DNA of 64,000 nt from Flavobacteriaceae bacterium NBU2977 (GTDB lineage: Bacteria; Bacteroidota; Bacteroidia; Flavobacteriales; Flavobacteriaceae). How positions within the stretch are numbered: the stretch's first letter is position 1; the number at the start of each line of letters is the position of its first letter. Made by a program: the position numbers and the translations under genes. The DNA lies in the NCBI GenBank assembly GCA_019931105.1, contig JAIOUW010000001.1, positions 496,001 through 560,000 on the forward strand, written 5' to 3'. Shown here in pieces: positions 26,306 to 36,622 of the stretch. A model generated the notes under the pieces. The model was not told where the DNA came from, searched no databases, and saw only the letters and a program-made list of their open reading frames with translations.

Positions 26306-27075
26306 ACGATCTGTTACATTCGAATATTTTAGGGAAAGGTAAACCTTTTTTGATCCTTCACGGGTTTTTGGGAATGTCGGACAACTGGAAGACCTTGGGT
26401 ACCAGATATGCCGATGATGGCTTTCAGGTACACCTCATCGATCAGCGTAATCACGGACAAAGTTTTTGGTCCGAAGATTTCGATTACGATGTTCTTGCAA
26501 AAGATTTGTTGGTCTACATGGAACATCATGGCCTGGGAAAAGTGATTTTGTTGGGCCACTCGATGGGCGGAAAAACCGCCATGCAGTTCGCCTGTAATTA
26601 CCCGGATCGCACCGAAAAACTCATAGTAGCCGATATTGCGCCGAAATATTATCCGCCCCATCACCACGATATCATAGACGCCTTACATTCTTTGGATTTT
26701 GATAGCATCGATTCAAGAAGTGGGGCCGATACCGCATTGGCAGAAAAAATCAAATCCTTGGGCATGCGCCAATTTTTGTTGAAAAATCTCTATTGGGTCG
26801 AGAAAGGGAAATTAGGGTTTCGATGTAATCTTGAGGTATTGGGCAAAAAAATGGGCGAAATCGGAGAAAATATCGGCAGTACGGATGTCTATGAGGGCCC
26901 GACCCTTTTTTTACGGGGAGATCGCTCTGAATATGTATCTGAAGGCGACCGAGACACTATCAAAAGACATTTCCCACATTCGATCGTTGATACCGTTCAA
27001 AATGCCGGGCACTGGCTGCATGCCGAAAACCCAAAGGAATTCTTCGAAAAGTCGATTTCTTTCTTAAATAGTTAG
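26302..27075 (+). CDS. Alpha/beta-fold hydrolase (YbfF-like esterase)
   Basis: A 257-residue cytosolic hydrolase. Motifs: oxyanion-loop HGFLG (20-24), nucleophile Ser87 in GHSMGG, acid Asp in [10 protein letters not shown] near 207, and His in [10 protein letters not shown] near 235. HxDxRNHGxS ([12 protein letters not shown]) is characteristic of the YbfF/ABHD11 group, which hydrolyses acyl esters. The ATG at 26302 overlaps the pdxJ stop (ATGA), so the two are translationally coupled; the longer frame beginning in pdxJ is not used. The physiological substrate is unknown. Confidence 0.85.
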   Translation: MNDLLHSNILGKGKPFLILHGFLGMSDNWKTLGTRYADDGFQVHLIDQRNHGQSFWSEDFDYDVLAKDLLVYMEHHGLGKVILLGHSMGGKTAMQFACNYPDRTEKLIVADIAPKYYPPHHHDIIDALHSLDFDSIDSRSGADTALAEKIKSLGMRQFLLKNLYWVEKGKLGFRCNLEVLGKKMGEIGENIGSTDVYEGPTLFLRGDRSEYVSEGDRDTIKRHFPHSIVDTVQNAGHWLHAENPKEFFEKSISFLNS

Positions 27076-27170
27076 CATAGATTTTTGATGCCCGTTTATT
27101 TCTGATCGATTTAAATTTTAGTTCGTACTTTCATTAATCTCTTATCTCAATTAACTTTATTCAAAAAAAC

Positions 27171-27515
27171 ATGAAAATTATTTTAAGAATTCTTCTCAGT
27201 GCACTGGCGGTAGTGGTACTTTCAAAAGTACTCCCCAATGTTTCCGTCGACACCTATACCACGGCGATCATCGTTGCCATCGTACTAAGCCTGTTGAACT
27301 TTATAGTCAAACCCATTCTCGTGATCCTGACCCTTCCGGTGACCATTTTGACGCTTGGTCTCTTTTTGTTGGTCATAAACGCATTGATAATTCTGTTGGC
27401 CGATCATTTTGTCGATGGTTTCTCGGTCAACGGTCTCGGTTGGGCCCTGCTTTTCAGCTTATTGTTATCGTTTCTCCAATCTGTATTATTTTCCTTGCTG
27501 AAGGAAGATAAATAA
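27171..27515 (+). CDS. Phage_holin_4_2-family small membrane protein
   Basis: A 114-residue protein that is almost entirely hydrophobic, with four membrane segments (SALAVVVLSKVLPNVSV, IIVAIVLSLLNFIVKPIL, LTLGLFLLVINALIILLA, WALLFSLLLSFLQSVLF). LNFIVKPILVILTLPVTILTLG is typical of this family. Despite the family name it is a common chromosomal protein in Bacteroidota and there is no phage context here. Function unknown. Confidence 0.8.
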   Translation: MKIILRILLSALAVVVLSKVLPNVSVDTYTTAIIVAIVLSLLNFIVKPILVILTLPVTILTLGLFLLVINALIILLADHFVDGFSVNGLGWALLFSLLLSFLQSVLFSLLKEDK

Positions 27516-27549
27516 GGTATCGCTTGTCCGCACCCTTGGATCCAAAAAC

Positions 27550-27580
27550 TTGGTAGGCTTTTGAAAATGTAGTATTTTTG
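27550..27580 (+). promoter_or_regulatory. Promoter of tig
   Basis: TTG (27550-27552), 20-base spacer, TATTTTTG (27573-27580): a good match to the flavobacterial TTG-N17-23-TAnnTTTG promoter, 33 bases before the tig ATG. Confidence 0.65.
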
Positions 27581-27613
27581 CATCCCTTTTACGCAAGCAA
27601 AACAATTAAGTAG

Positions 27614-28936
27614 ATGAACATTACCAAAGAACAGATCGATGATTTGAACGCTATCGTCAAGGTAGCTATCGACAAGTCGGATTATCAAGATAAGGTCGAC
27701 AAAATTTTAAAGGATTACCGCAAGCAGGCGAATATTCCTGGTTTTAGAAAAGGTCAGGTTCCTTTGGGGCTTATCAAAAAACAATACGGCAGGGCCGTTT
27801 TGGTCGATGAGGTCAACAAACTGCTTCAAGACAACCTTAACAAATATCTCACCGAAGAAAAATTGGATGTTCTTGGGAACCCGCTTCCAAAACAACAGGA
27901 TAATTTTGATTGGGACACCGAAGAACTTGCCTTTGAATTCGAATTGGGACTGGCTCCTGAATTCGAGGTTCCTTTGAAAACGAAAAAAGCGATCACCCAA
28001 TATAAGATCGTTGCCGACAAGAAAATGGTCGATGAACAGGTCGAACGCATTTTAAAGCAATATGGCAAATTGGTCAATAAGGAAATAGTCGGAAAAAAAG
28101 ACGAGGTAACTGGCACTTTTGTGAACGAGGCGGAAGAAATCGAACATAGAACAACGCTCGAGCTTGACAAAATAAAAAGCAAAAAAGCACTTGACGCACT
28201 TGTCGGAAGCAAAGTCGGCGATACCGTAAAATTGAATACAAAAGGACTTTTCAAAGAAGACTACCTGCTTTCCAGTGCCCTTGACATCACTCAAGAGAAG
28301 GCCAAGGGGCTAAAAATCGATGTTGACTTTACGATTTCCGAGATCAATGAACGTGAACCGGCCGAAATGAACCAAGACCTGTTCGATAAGTTGTTCGGAA
28401 AAGATACCGTCAAATCAGAAAAAGAATTAAAAGAACGTATCAAGAAAGATTCCGAAAAGCAGTTCGAGCAACAATCAGATCAAAAACTTTTGAACGATGT
28501 AACGGAGTATTTCATTGAAAATACAAAATTCGACCTGCCCACGGGCTTTTTGACCAAATGGATCCAAATGACGGGGGAAGAACCGTTAACGGAAGAAAAG
28601 GCAAAAGAAGAATTCGAAAAGTCTGAAAAAGGGCTGCGCTATCAATTGATCGAAGGAAAAATAATCAAAGACAACGATCTTCAGGTACAATTCGACGAAT
28701 TAAAAGAATTCGCCAAAGGCTTTATCAAATCGCAAATGGCCCAGTTCGGTCAGATGAACCCCCAAGAAGAAGAATTGGAAAACATCGCCGCAAGGGTTTT
28801 GGGCAACCAAGATGAGGTCAAACGATTGTCGGAACAATTGATGAGTCAAAAATTGTTGAACCTTTATAAAGAAAAGGCGAACCTAAAGACCAAGGAAGTG
28901 ACCTATGAAAACTTTGTGAAAGAGGTTTACGGGTAA
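27614..28936 (+). CDS. tig: Trigger factor
   Basis: A 440-residue ribosome-associated chaperone. The N-terminal ribosome-binding domain holds a GFRKGQVP signature near residue 38 ([20 protein letters not shown]), the standard anchor for L23. The middle domain (about 150-250) lacks an obvious FKBP core, as in many Bacteroidota versions. The C-terminal arms are helical and charged (about 260-430). It stands directly upstream of clpP-clpX, but with its own promoter and a strong terminator. Confidence 0.93.
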   Translation: MNITKEQIDDLNAIVKVAIDKSDYQDKVDKILKDYRKQANIPGFRKGQVPLGLIKKQYGRAVLVDEVNKLLQDNLNKYLTEEKLDVLGNPLPKQQDNFDWDTEELAFEFELGLAPEFEVPLKTKKAITQYKIVADKKMVDEQVERILKQYGKLVNKEIVGKKDEVTGTFVNEAEEIEHRTTLELDKIKSKKALDALVGSKVGDTVKLNTKGLFKEDYLLSSALDITQEKAKGLKIDVDFTISEINEREPAEMNQDLFDKLFGKDTVKSEKELKERIKKDSEKQFEQQSDQKLLNDVTEYFIENTKFDLPTGFLTKWIQMTGEEPLTEEKAKEEFEKSEKGLRYQLIEGKIIKDNDLQVQFDELKEFAKGFIKSQMAQFGQMNPQEEELENIAARVLGNQDEVKRLSEQLMSQKLLNLYKEKANLKTKEVTYENFVKEVYG

Positions 28937-28964
28937 GATTCAAAAAAATAATAAGTATCTTTAC

Positions 28965-28997
28965 GGTGCCGAAAACTTGCTTTCGGCACCTTTTTTT
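28965..28997 (+). terminator. Rho-independent terminator of tig
   Basis: A 10-bp perfect stem (28965-28974 with 28981-28990; GGTGCCGAAA and its complement), 6-base loop, then seven T residues. Confidence 0.9.
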
Positions 28998-29021
28998 AGC
29001 ACTAAAATCTATAAAAAACCG

Positions 29022-29702
29022 ATGGATTACGGAAAAGAATTCAAAAATTACGCTATAAACCACCAAGGTATCAGTAGCGTTTATTACGATAAAATCATGA
29101 GTAGCATGTATCCCGTGAACATGACTCCGAACATTATCGAAGAAAGACAGATGAACGTAATCGCAATGGACGTTTATTCACGACTGATGATGGACCGTAT
29201 CATATTTTTGGGCACGGGCATCAATGACCAGGTCGCGAATATCGTACAGGCACAATTGTTGTTTTTAGAGAGTGTAGATGCATCGAAAGATATACAGATA
29301 TATATAAACTCTCCTGGAGGAAGTGTATATGCCGGTCTTGGCATTTATGACACCATGCAGTTCATCAAACCTGATGTTGCCACTATTTGTACCGGAATGG
29401 CCGCTTCGATGGGAGCCGTTCTATTGTGTGCGGGCGAAAACGGAAAACGCAGCGGTCTGACGCATTCAAGGGTAATGATACATCAGCCCATGGGCGGTGC
29501 CCAAGGCCAGGCCAGTGATATCGAGATTACGGCCCGTGAAATATTGAAGTTGAAAGAAGAACTTTATGAGATTATTGCCAAACATTCAGGGCAGACAATC
29601 GAAAAAGTACATGAAGATAGCGACCGTGATTATTGGATGAAAGCCAACGAAGCCAAAAAATACGGAATGATCGACGAAATTTTGGTAAGGGACAACAGTT
29701 GA
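29022..29702 (+). CDS. clpP: ATP-dependent Clp protease proteolytic subunit
   Basis: A 226-residue serine peptidase that forms the 14-mer chamber used with ClpX. Catalytic residues: Ser129 (GMAASMGA), His154 ([14 protein letters not shown]), Asp203 (SDRDYWM). The first 30 residues are probably removed on maturation (family knowledge). The ATG at 29022 is used because the longer frame would begin with TTG inside the tig terminator. clpX follows 91 bases downstream. Confidence 0.97.
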   Translation: MDYGKEFKNYAINHQGISSVYYDKIMSSMYPVNMTPNIIEERQMNVIAMDVYSRLMMDRIIFLGTGINDQVANIVQAQLLFLESVDASKDIQIYINSPGGSVYAGLGIYDTMQFIKPDVATICTGMAASMGAVLLCAGENGKRSGLTHSRVMIHQPMGGAQGQASDIEITAREILKLKEELYEIIAKHSGQTIEKVHEDSDRDYWMKANEAKKYGMIDEILVRDNS

Positions 29703-29769
29703 TTTCGACGAATTACCCAGTCTAATGGTTAGACATCGATTAAATAAACCAAAACCCCGATTCTTTCGT

Positions 29770-29777
29770 TAGGTTTG
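29770..29777 (+). promoter_or_regulatory. Weak candidate -7 box for clpX
   Basis: TAGGTTTG fits TAnnTTTG and lies 16 bases before the clpX ATG. There is no TTG at usual -33 spacing, so clpX may rely mainly on read-through from clpP. Confidence 0.3.
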
Positions 29778-29793
29778 TGAAAGAGACATAATT

Positions 29794-31029
29794 ATGGCAA
29801 AGGAAAACCTGGAATGTTCATTTTGCGGTAGAAAAAAACCGGAGACCAATCTTTTGATCGCCGGTCTTGACGCACATATATGTGACCGATGTATCGAGCA
29901 GGCCCATGGTATCGTTGCCGAAGAGTCAAAGCAGACCAAGACCAATGACCTTTCCTCCGAACTGGTCCTGAAAAAACCGCTTGAAATAAAGGAGTTTCTC
30001 GATACTTTCATCATTGGTCAAGAACGTACCAAGAAAGTGATGTCGGTTGCCGTTTACAATCATTATAAAAGGCTTTTGCAACCAAGCTCGAAAGAAGATG
30101 ATATAGAGATTCAGAAGAGCAACATAATCATGGTCGGTCAGACCGGTACGGGAAAAACCTTAATGGCCAAGACCATTGCAAGAATGCTCAACGTTCCATT
30201 GGCCATCGTCGACGCCACCGTACTGACCGAAGCGGGCTATGTGGGTGAGGATGTAGAAAGCATTTTGACCCGATTGCTGCAAGCTGCAGATTATAATTTG
30301 GAAAAGACCGAACGTGGTATCGTCTTTATCGATGAAATCGATAAAATCGCGCGCAAGAGTGATAACCCTTCGATTACCAGAGATGTATCTGGCGAAGGTG
30401 TACAGCAAGGACTATTAAAACTTTTGGAAGGTACGGTCGTAAACGTACCGCCAAAGGGCGGAAGAAAACATCCTGACCAAAAATTCATCGAGGTAAACAC
30501 CGAAAACATATTGTTCATTGCAGGAGGGGCATTTGATGGCATCGAACGTACGATCACCAAACGCCTGAACATGCAAGCTGTGGGATACAGCGCATCAAAG
30601 TCGGATGAAACATTGGACCAAAGCAATATTCTGCAGTACATTATACCAAAAGACCTCAAAGAATTTGGCCTTATACCCGAAATAATAGGAAGACTGCCCG
30701 TCTTGACCTATATGAATCCTTTGGACGAAAAAACCTTGAGGGCCATTCTTACCGAGCCCAAGAACGCCATTATCAAACAATATGAGAAATTGTTCCATAT
30801 GGATGGTATCAAATTTTCAATAACTGAGCAAGCACTCGATTATATCGTACAGAAAGCCATTGAATACAAATTGGGGGCTAGAGGCCTTCGTTCACTATGC
30901 GAGGCAATCTTTACCGATGCGATGTTCGAGATGCCGAGTTCTGGCGAAAAAGAACTCAAGGTCACCAAACCATATGCAGAGAACAAACTTTCCCACGAAA
31001 CCATAAAAAAATTAAAAGCCGTCTCATAG
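29794..31029 (+). CDS. clpX: ATP-dependent Clp protease ATP-binding subunit ClpX
   Basis: A 411-residue AAA+ unfoldase that feeds substrates to ClpP. N-terminal zinc domain: Cys8, Cys11, Cys30, Cys33. Walker A is GQTGTGKT at 115-122; Walker B is [12 protein letters not shown] near 175; the pore loop GYVGEDVES lies near 149, and the GARGLRS sensor 2 near 365. The ClpP-docking loop region is present after residue 225. The last codons form one arm of a terminator hairpin. Confidence 0.97.
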   Translation: MAKENLECSFCGRKKPETNLLIAGLDAHICDRCIEQAHGIVAEESKQTKTNDLSSELVLKKPLEIKEFLDTFIIGQERTKKVMSVAVYNHYKRLLQPSSKEDDIEIQKSNIIMVGQTGTGKTLMAKTIARMLNVPLAIVDATVLTEAGYVGEDVESILTRLLQAADYNLEKTERGIVFIDEIDKIARKSDNPSITRDVSGEGVQQGLLKLLEGTVVNVPPKGGRKHPDQKFIEVNTENILFIAGGAFDGIERTITKRLNMQAVGYSASKSDETLDQSNILQYIIPKDLKEFGLIPEIIGRLPVLTYMNPLDEKTLRAILTEPKNAIIKQYEKLFHMDGIKFSITEQALDYIVQKAIEYKLGARGLRSLCEAIFTDAMFEMPSSGEKELKVTKPYAENKLSHETIKKLKAVS

Positions 31030-31040
31030 ACGGCTTTTTA
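31014..31040. terminator. Bidirectional terminator between clpX and a convergent hydrolase gene
   Basis: An 11-bp perfect stem (31014-31024 with 31028-31038; AAAAGCCGTCT and its complement) with a CAT loop. A-rich on one side and T-rich on the other, so it can act on both strands. Its left arm is inside the clpX coding region. Confidence 0.85.
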
Positions 31041-31068
31041 TATATTTCAAGTAGTTTGGTTATATGCA

Positions 31069-31623
31069 CTAAACTACTTTTTTCTTCTTTTCCTTTTGGG
31101 TCACGTTGGCCAGAAGTTCTAAACATACTTTTTGTATTATCTTTTCGTCCGAGTATAGGGTATGGCCAAAATTCTCAACGATATCCAAGTCCACACCTAC
31201 TTTCTTGGCCCAGTTCTCAGTCGGTCTGTACTTGTCATTTGCACCGTAAACCAGCGTCACCAACGCATCTGGTTTTTCGTTCTCCTTTCGAATTCTTGTG
31301 GCCGAAATGCTGTATAACGATTTCATCGGAAGGCCCATCAGACCAGCTTTCCAAACAATGGTGCCACCCGTACTGAAAGCGAGATAGTGACATGGTTCAG
31401 ACTCACGCTTCAAAAGATGTGATGCCGCAGTTTCAATTCCGCCATTCACGAATTCATGATGGATATTTTCGGCAGTATTTATTTTAAGGTCGATGTTAGC
31501 CAATTGTTGGCTATCGTAAAAAGTAATGTCGTAGTATTGTTGCAGATAACCAAGGTAGGAAGTAATCCACAGGCCCTTCTTAGTTCCCCACATATCGGAT
31601 ACGATTACTAATCTTTCCGCCAT
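31069..31623 (-). CDS. Small alpha/beta-hydrolase-fold protein
   Basis: A 184-residue protein with a hydrolase-like arrangement: ERLVIVSDMWGTKKGLW at the N-terminus, a nucleophile-elbow-like LAFSTGGTIVW (Ser84), a later acid in VYGANDKYRP, and a His in ENFGHTLYS. No signal peptide. The elbow is FSTGG rather than GxSxG, so activity is likely but substrate is unknown. The tail ends in a run of lysines (KEKKKKVV). It stands alone, convergent to clpX. Confidence 0.6.
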   Translation of the reverse strand: MAERLVIVSDMWGTKKGLWITSYLGYLQQYYDITFYDSQQLANIDLKINTAENIHHEFVNGGIETAASHLLKRESEPCHYLAFSTGGTIVWKAGLMGLPMKSLYSISATRIRKENEKPDALVTLVYGANDKYRPTENWAKKVGVDLDIVENFGHTLYSDEKIIQKVCLELLANVTQKEKKKKVV

Positions 31624-31854
31624 AGTACTTAAGTTTTAATTGGTAGTTGAGGCTATATTCAAGACCAATTTGGGCAAATAACGCCGCAAAACCTCATTTA
31701 TTTGTTTATAGGACATATTTAATCGGTGTACCAACCTATTCGTCAAAAATATTGGGGCGTTTCCCACAAAAATTTCAAAATCGATACGATCATATACTTT
31801 GGCTTTCAGAGAAGCCCCAAAACCTACAAACCTTACGATAGCATATCGGTTCGC

Positions 31855-32388
31855 TCAAAATCTTTTTCCCAATGAAATACCCAACCTTGGAAACATATCG
31901 GGAAAACAATAATAGCTACCTTCACACGATTGCTGCCGAAAATTTAGACCACCGCCTACGACCACCTCCATCGTCCAGGAGTTAACTGCAAAGAATTTGG
32001 TGCCCAGCGCCAATCCAAGACCGCTCCCGAACTTGTTTTCATCGCTATGGTCATCCCTATAAAAGAGATTAACGTTATTCTCAACAAAAAATCCAGAATT
32101 GGTTCGCTTACCTAAATAGTATCGGTAAAAGGGAAATAATGAGAAATCGGAAGTCAATATATCCTTCGCATAATTCGGTTTCTTTGAGCCTATGAATCCG
32201 CCTATCGAAATGCCGATTGCCGATTTTCCACCCAAGACCCTTTCATAGGTAAGTTCAGGATAGCCAGCTGGCAGATAAAGGATGTTCAGCCTTATCTCGT
32301 TCTTATTGAAATGCATCTGCACTCGTTCTTGCGACAATACCGGAAACGCGGTTACAGTTATCAAAAGGATAAAAAACAAAGCCTTCAT
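31855..32388 (-). CDS. DUF3575-like outer-membrane protein
   Basis: A 177-residue secreted protein (signal peptide ending FPVLSQ). NEIRLNILYLPAGYPELTYERVLG followed by alternating beta strands and a C-terminal LGISLGKRF matches small flavobacterial barrel proteins of the DUF3575 type. The terminal Phe fits outer-membrane insertion by BamA. It lies 93 bases downstream of an AraC-type regulator gene on the same strand. Function unknown. Confidence 0.65.
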   Translation of the reverse strand: MKALFFILLITVTAFPVLSQERVQMHFNKNEIRLNILYLPAGYPELTYERVLGGKSAIGISIGGFIGSKKPNYAKDILTSDFSLFPFYRYYLGKRTNSGFFVENNVNLFYRDDHSDENKFGSGLGLALGTKFFAVNSWTMEVVVGGGLNFRQQSCEGSYYCFPDMFPRLGISLGKRF

Positions 32389-32481
32389 ATCTTCTAGTTT
32401 TAATGTTTGTCCAAAACTAGATAGGGGCCACGTTTTTACTATCCGAGATTATGTAATTGGAAAGAATTCGGACATTTTTGC

Positions 32482-33603
32482 CTATTCAACTACTTTCTCC
32501 TTTCTGTAAGCTGCAGGGGTCTTGCCCGTAAACTTCTTGAATGCGGTATAAAAAGTGGATTTGGAATTGAAGCCACACTCAAGGCCTATCGCCACAATGG
32601 TATAGGCCGAAAAACGGTGGTCGGCCAACAATCGTTTCACCTGTTCTACCCTATACTTATTGATATAGTCTGAAAAATTGCCGCCCGTGTTGGTGTTTAT
32701 CAACTTTGAAAGACTGCTGACACCCATACCCAATTCTGCCGAAAGCCCTTCAAGACTCAATAAGGGGTCGACGAATTTTTGGTTTTCAAAAATATACCTG
32801 TCCACTTCCATAAAGACCGTTTCCCGTTTATCAAAACTTTCATCCATTGCATCAACATTCCTAGATCCGTTATTTTTCCTAATCTCCTTGCGCAATAGAA
32901 TTCTATCCTTCAACACAACGTATCTAAAAAAAGCCTGATAGCCCACCCAATAAATAAGAATCGAAGAGCCCAAGCGCAAGGGATAGTAGTTATAAGGTCT
33001 TTGTACCCATTCCGTAATATTGAGAATTATGGCGAGAACCCATAATATGAAAACCCCACCGCCCATATAAAGGAACAGTCTGATCCATTTTAGATCATCA
33101 TAGTCCAAAATATGGGTATTCAGTTTTGCCGGGCCAAATACAATCTGAATCGACATGAAATACAAATAGATCGAGTAAAAAAAAGTTATGATATCTTCAA
33201 TAATATTATAGTCTTCAAGGATCCCATACGACCAAATACCCGCATTCACCAAATAGACGACGATACTTCTTGCCAATAGTTGGGCTAGAAAAATAAAAAT
33301 GGAAATTTTGACCAATGGCAGCCATTTTTTTTCTATTTCGAGGTAATAGATCAAAAATGCATAGAACATAGGTACAATAAGCACATACCATGGGATCGTA
33401 AATTCTTGCCAAGCAACTTCGGGCGAAAAGAACTTCTTTTCTAAAAACCAAGATTGTAGGTTGTTCAATGAAAGAAAGAATACAAAAAGGTTCAAAAACA
33501 ACACCGGTCTTTCGATCCTTTTTCGGGCCAAAAAGGTAACAACATTGAAAATCAGCCCTTGAATGGCTCCGGCAATCATCAAGAAATTAAAAACCGCTGT
33601 CAT
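32482..33603 (-). CDS. AraC-family regulator with N-terminal membrane domain
   Basis: A 373-residue protein. Residues 1-235 hold about seven membrane segments, an arrangement frequent in Bacteroidota sensors. Residues 270-373 are an AraC-type DNA-binding domain (LSAELGMGVSSLSKLINTNTG, FSDYINKYRVEQVKRLL, VAIGLECGFNSKSTFYTAFKKFTGKTPAAYR). The membrane part probably senses a signal directly. It starts 24 bases after the GH3-type gene on the same strand; its targets may include the barrel gene downstream. Confidence 0.85.
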   Translation of the reverse strand: MTAVFNFLMIAGAIQGLIFNVVTFLARKRIERPVLFLNLFVFFLSLNNLQSWFLEKKFFSPEVAWQEFTIPWYVLIVPMFYAFLIYYLEIEKKWLPLVKISIFIFLAQLLARSIVVYLVNAGIWSYGILEDYNIIEDIITFFYSIYLYFMSIQIVFGPAKLNTHILDYDDLKWIRLFLYMGGGVFILWVLAIILNITEWVQRPYNYYPLRLGSSILIYWVGYQAFFRYVVLKDRILLRKEIRKNNGSRNVDAMDESFDKRETVFMEVDRYIFENQKFVDPLLSLEGLSAELGMGVSSLSKLINTNTGGNFSDYINKYRVEQVKRLLADHRFSAYTIVAIGLECGFNSKSTFYTAFKKFTGKTPAAYRKEKVVE

Positions 33604-33627
33604 AATACCTTTGGCGTACCGTTCAAA

Positions 33628-35148
33628 TTAAGAGCCATTGTTCATTTTCAAAAGCTCATCAAGGTAGTCGCGCCTGTTTGACAATCGGGGGATCTTATGT
33701 TGCCCCCCCAATTTGTCCTTTGATTTCAACCAATCGTAGAAAAGGTTCTCACGGGCAATATGCACTTTGGGCATATTCAAAGTGGTGTTCTTATACCGTT
33801 TTGCCTCATAATCGGAATTTAGGGACTTTAAGGCATTGTCAAGAAACTCGGTAAAATAGTCGAGTTCATCGGGTGGTTTACGGAATTCGATGATCCATTC
33901 ATGGGCGCCTTTTTCCTTGCCTGACATAAAAACAGGTCCGGCAGTATAATCCTTTATCTCGGCCCCGGTCTTTTTGCAGATATTCTTTAATGCCTCCTCT
34001 GCATTTTCAATGATCAGTTCTTCACCGAATACATTTATGTGGTGTTTTGTTCGACCTGTTACCTTTATGCGATATGGGCTCAATGAAGTGAACCGAACCG
34101 TATCACCGATCTTATAGCGCCAAAGTCCCGAATTGGTCGTAATGATAATCGCATAATTCCTGCCGACCTGGACTTCCCAAAGGGGAATGGCCTTTTGCTC
34201 GCCGCTACCATAGGTTTCCATAGGGATGAATTCGTAGAAAATACCGTAATCGAGCATTAACAAAAGGTCATCGGCATTGTTACGGTCTTGAATGGCAAAG
34301 AAACCCTCGGAAGCATTATAGATCTCATAATATTTGAAGCTTTTTCTGGGCAGAAGATTTTTGTATTGCTCTATGTAAGGGTTAAAACTGACCCCGCCAT
34401 GAAAGTAGACTTCAAGGTTTTCCCAAACTTGAAAAATATGGTCCTTGCCCGTTTCTTCGAGAACCTTGTTCAACAATACCAGCATCCATGAGGGAACACC
34501 CGCAAGGCTGGTCACATTTTCCTGGGTACTTTCCTTGATTATGGCCTGCAGTTTGGTCTCCCATTCGCTCATCAAAGAAACTTTGCTGCTGGGCGTACTG
34601 CTGAATTCGGCCCAAAGCGGCATATTATCTATCAAAATGGCGGAAAGATCCCCAAAGAACGAACCATTGTCTTCATAGAGTTCTTTGCTTCCACCCAACC
34701 GAAGACTTTTTCCGGTAAACAATTGCGAATTCTCGTTATTGTTCAAATAAAGACAGAGAAGGTCTTTGCCCGATTTATAATGGCAGTCTTCAAGTGCCTC
34801 GGCACTGACCGGTATAAACTTGCTCTTGGCATTGGTAGTACCACTACTCTTGGCGAACCATTTGATCGAGGTCGGCCAGAAGATATTTTGCTCTCCCCGC
34901 CGGGTTCGTTCTATAAGAGGTTCGATTTCCTCATAGGATCGAATCGGAAGGCGCTCGCAAAAAGTTCGATAATTCTCTATCGATTCAAAATCGTATTGTT
35001 TCCCAATTTCAGTATCCTCGGCGATTTCCAATAATTGAAGTAATACCTCTTCTTGTACCTCACCAGGATATTTCAAAAAAAGTTCAATCTGGTGATATCG
35101 TTTCTTCAACAACCATGATGCGATCGAGTTGAACAGGGGTATTGGCAT
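33628..35148 (-). CDS. GH3 (auxin-responsive promoter) family protein
   Basis: A 506-residue adenylate-forming enzyme of the GH3 family. The ATP-binding motif SSGTTNAKSKFIPVS is near residue 105, and the YNASEGFFAIQD block is near 280; the C-terminal lid includes INVFGEELIIENAEEAL near 375. Family knowledge: amide conjugation of small carboxylic acids to amino acids, mostly studied in plants; the bacterial role is unknown. Full length. No sign that this copy came from plants, as it is common in Bacteroidota. Confidence 0.88.
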   Translation of the reverse strand: MPIPLFNSIASWLLKKRYHQIELFLKYPGEVQEEVLLQLLEIAEDTEIGKQYDFESIENYRTFCERLPIRSYEEIEPLIERTRRGEQNIFWPTSIKWFAKSSGTTNAKSKFIPVSAEALEDCHYKSGKDLLCLYLNNNENSQLFTGKSLRLGGSKELYEDNGSFFGDLSAILIDNMPLWAEFSSTPSSKVSLMSEWETKLQAIIKESTQENVTSLAGVPSWMLVLLNKVLEETGKDHIFQVWENLEVYFHGGVSFNPYIEQYKNLLPRKSFKYYEIYNASEGFFAIQDRNNADDLLLMLDYGIFYEFIPMETYGSGEQKAIPLWEVQVGRNYAIIITTNSGLWRYKIGDTVRFTSLSPYRIKVTGRTKHHINVFGEELIIENAEEALKNICKKTGAEIKDYTAGPVFMSGKEKGAHEWIIEFRKPPDELDYFTEFLDNALKSLNSDYEAKRYKNTTLNMPKVHIARENLFYDWLKSKDKLGGQHKIPRLSNRRDYLDELLKMNNGS

Positions 35149-35213
35149 TTTGGGTATATTTATCCTCCTAAAATAGCTTAATAAAACATTATTTTCAAAT
35201 CACGATCAACAAC

Positions 35214-36008
35214 ATGCAGTACGAAGGCGTTCTAAGAAAAATGCAATCTGAAATCGGCAGCCCGATCCAATATTATATGGTCTTTGAGAACGACTTTTTG
35301 AACGTCAATCAAATATTGGACAAGCATCTGAGCATCAATCTTATAAAATACCAATGTCTTAATTGCGGATCGGACCGTAAAATTTACCGACAGGGATTTT
35401 GCAAGACTTGTTTCTATGAAACCCCTGCCGCCGGCGACTGGATCATGCGCCCTGAACTGAGCACCGCACATTTAGGCAAAGAAGACCGCGATCTCGAATA
35501 CGAAAAAAAAATACAGTTGCAACCCCATATCGTCTATCTTGCCAATTCGAGCAACATCAAGGTCGGGGTGACCCGAAAATCTCAGGTGCCGACACGTTGG
35601 ATCGATCAAGGGGCACATGAGGCCATCGAAATCGTGGAAGTGCCCAACCGTTTTTTGGCGGGAATTACCGAAGTGGCCCTAAAAGACCATATCGGCGACA
35701 AGACCAATTGGCGTAAAATGCTGACCAACGAGGTCGATGATGAAAATTTGGTGGAGTGGCGCTCAAAGCTAAAACGGCATATCCCTCAGGAAGCCCAGGA
35801 ATATTTTATTGAAAACAATGGGGAGACCAATCTCGAGTTTCCCGTACTACAATACCCGACCAAGGTAAAAAGCCTGAACCTTGAAAAGACTCCTGAATAT
35901 TCTGGAGTACTAAAAGGTATAAAGGGCCAGTATTTTATTTTCGGGGACAATACCGTTTTTAATGTAAGAGGAAGCGAAGGTTATTATGTTGGTCTGAGAG
36001 TAAATTAG
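35214..36008 (+). CDS. DUF2797 protein with zinc ribbon
   Basis: A 264-residue protein. Four cysteines (48, 51, 63, 66) form a zinc ribbon (CLNCG, CKTC). The GIY-YIG-like middle part shows PHIVYLANSSNIKVGVTRKSQVPTRWIDQGA near 105-135 and later FLAGITEVALKDHIGDKTNWR, which is diagnostic of DUF2797. Function is unknown; the fold suggests nucleic-acid binding or cleavage. It diverges from the GH3-type gene with 65 bases between starts. Confidence 0.85.
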   Translation: MQYEGVLRKMQSEIGSPIQYYMVFENDFLNVNQILDKHLSINLIKYQCLNCGSDRKIYRQGFCKTCFYETPAAGDWIMRPELSTAHLGKEDRDLEYEKKIQLQPHIVYLANSSNIKVGVTRKSQVPTRWIDQGAHEAIEIVEVPNRFLAGITEVALKDHIGDKTNWRKMLTNEVDDENLVEWRSKLKRHIPQEAQEYFIENNGETNLEFPVLQYPTKVKSLNLEKTPEYSGVLKGIKGQYFIFGDNTVFNVRGSEGYYVGLRVN

Positions 36009-36144
36009 AACATTTCAGTAATCCGAAAAAATATGGATCAAGAAAAATCGCAAATGGCAAGAATGAACTAAATTGTACAAAACCAATGGTAGTAATCAAA
36101 GGGTATTTGTACTATAAATCAGACAAGGTTCAACACTAAAAAAT

Positions 36145-36510
36145 ATGAATACAACTCTAGCACATGATAAACGAATAGCAAATTTGACTTTTGCTTCGGT
36201 GTATCCTCATTACGTTTCAAAAGTTGAGGGTAAAGGAAGAACAAAAGAAGAGTTACATCAAGTTATAAGATGGTTGACAGGATTTGATGACAATTCATTA
36301 CAAGAACTCGTTGATCAAAAAGCGACATTTAAAGAATTCTTTTCAAGGGCAGACCTGAACCCCAACGCCTATCTCATCAAAGGAACGATCTGTGGTTATC
36401 GAATCGAAGAAATCGAAACTCCTTTAACCCGAAAAGTGAGATATCTTGACAAATTGGTCGATGAATTGGCAAAGGGCAGAAAAATGGAAAAAATTTTGAG
36501 GGAGCCTTAG
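36145..36510 (+). CDS. DUF2200 family protein
   Basis: A 121-residue cytosolic protein. IANLTFASVYPHYVSKVEGKGRTKEELHQVIRWLTGF at 12-48 and FFSRADLNPNAYLIKGTICGYRIEEIE at about 69-95 match DUF2200. No signal peptide or metal motif. Function is not known; it is found in many bacteria as a stand-alone gene. It follows DUF2797 by 136 bases. Confidence 0.85.
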   Translation: MNTTLAHDKRIANLTFASVYPHYVSKVEGKGRTKEELHQVIRWLTGFDDNSLQELVDQKATFKEFFSRADLNPNAYLIKGTICGYRIEEIETPLTRKVRYLDKLVDELAKGRKMEKILREP

Positions 36511-36598
36511 CCATACCAAACCTCAAAATTCGCCATATTCGTTAGAATTACAAACAACATAGCCGTCGGATGCCCATTTAATCACCCATATACGTTTT

Positions 36599-36622
36599 AA
36601 GGATTCATTCGACCGAATCCTT
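36599..36622. terminator. Hairpin at the AsmA-like gene stop
   Basis: An 8-bp stem (36599-36606 with 36615-36622; AAGGATTC and its complement) with an 8-base loop. It overlaps the stop codon of the minus-strand AsmA-like gene; on the plus strand it is followed by a T-rich run and could end the DUF2200 transcript. Confidence 0.4.

Noticed and set aside
27171-27515. Phage holin, suggesting a prophage
   Set aside because: The family is a common chromosomal membrane protein; no other phage genes are nearby.
31624-31854. Short open frame on the plus strand between two minus-strand genes
   Set aside because: The 64-residue product has no leader, motif or good start context, and composition gives no support.
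33628-35148. Recent transfer of a GH3 gene from a plant
   Set aside because: Family members are widespread in Bacteroidota and composition matches the neighbours.
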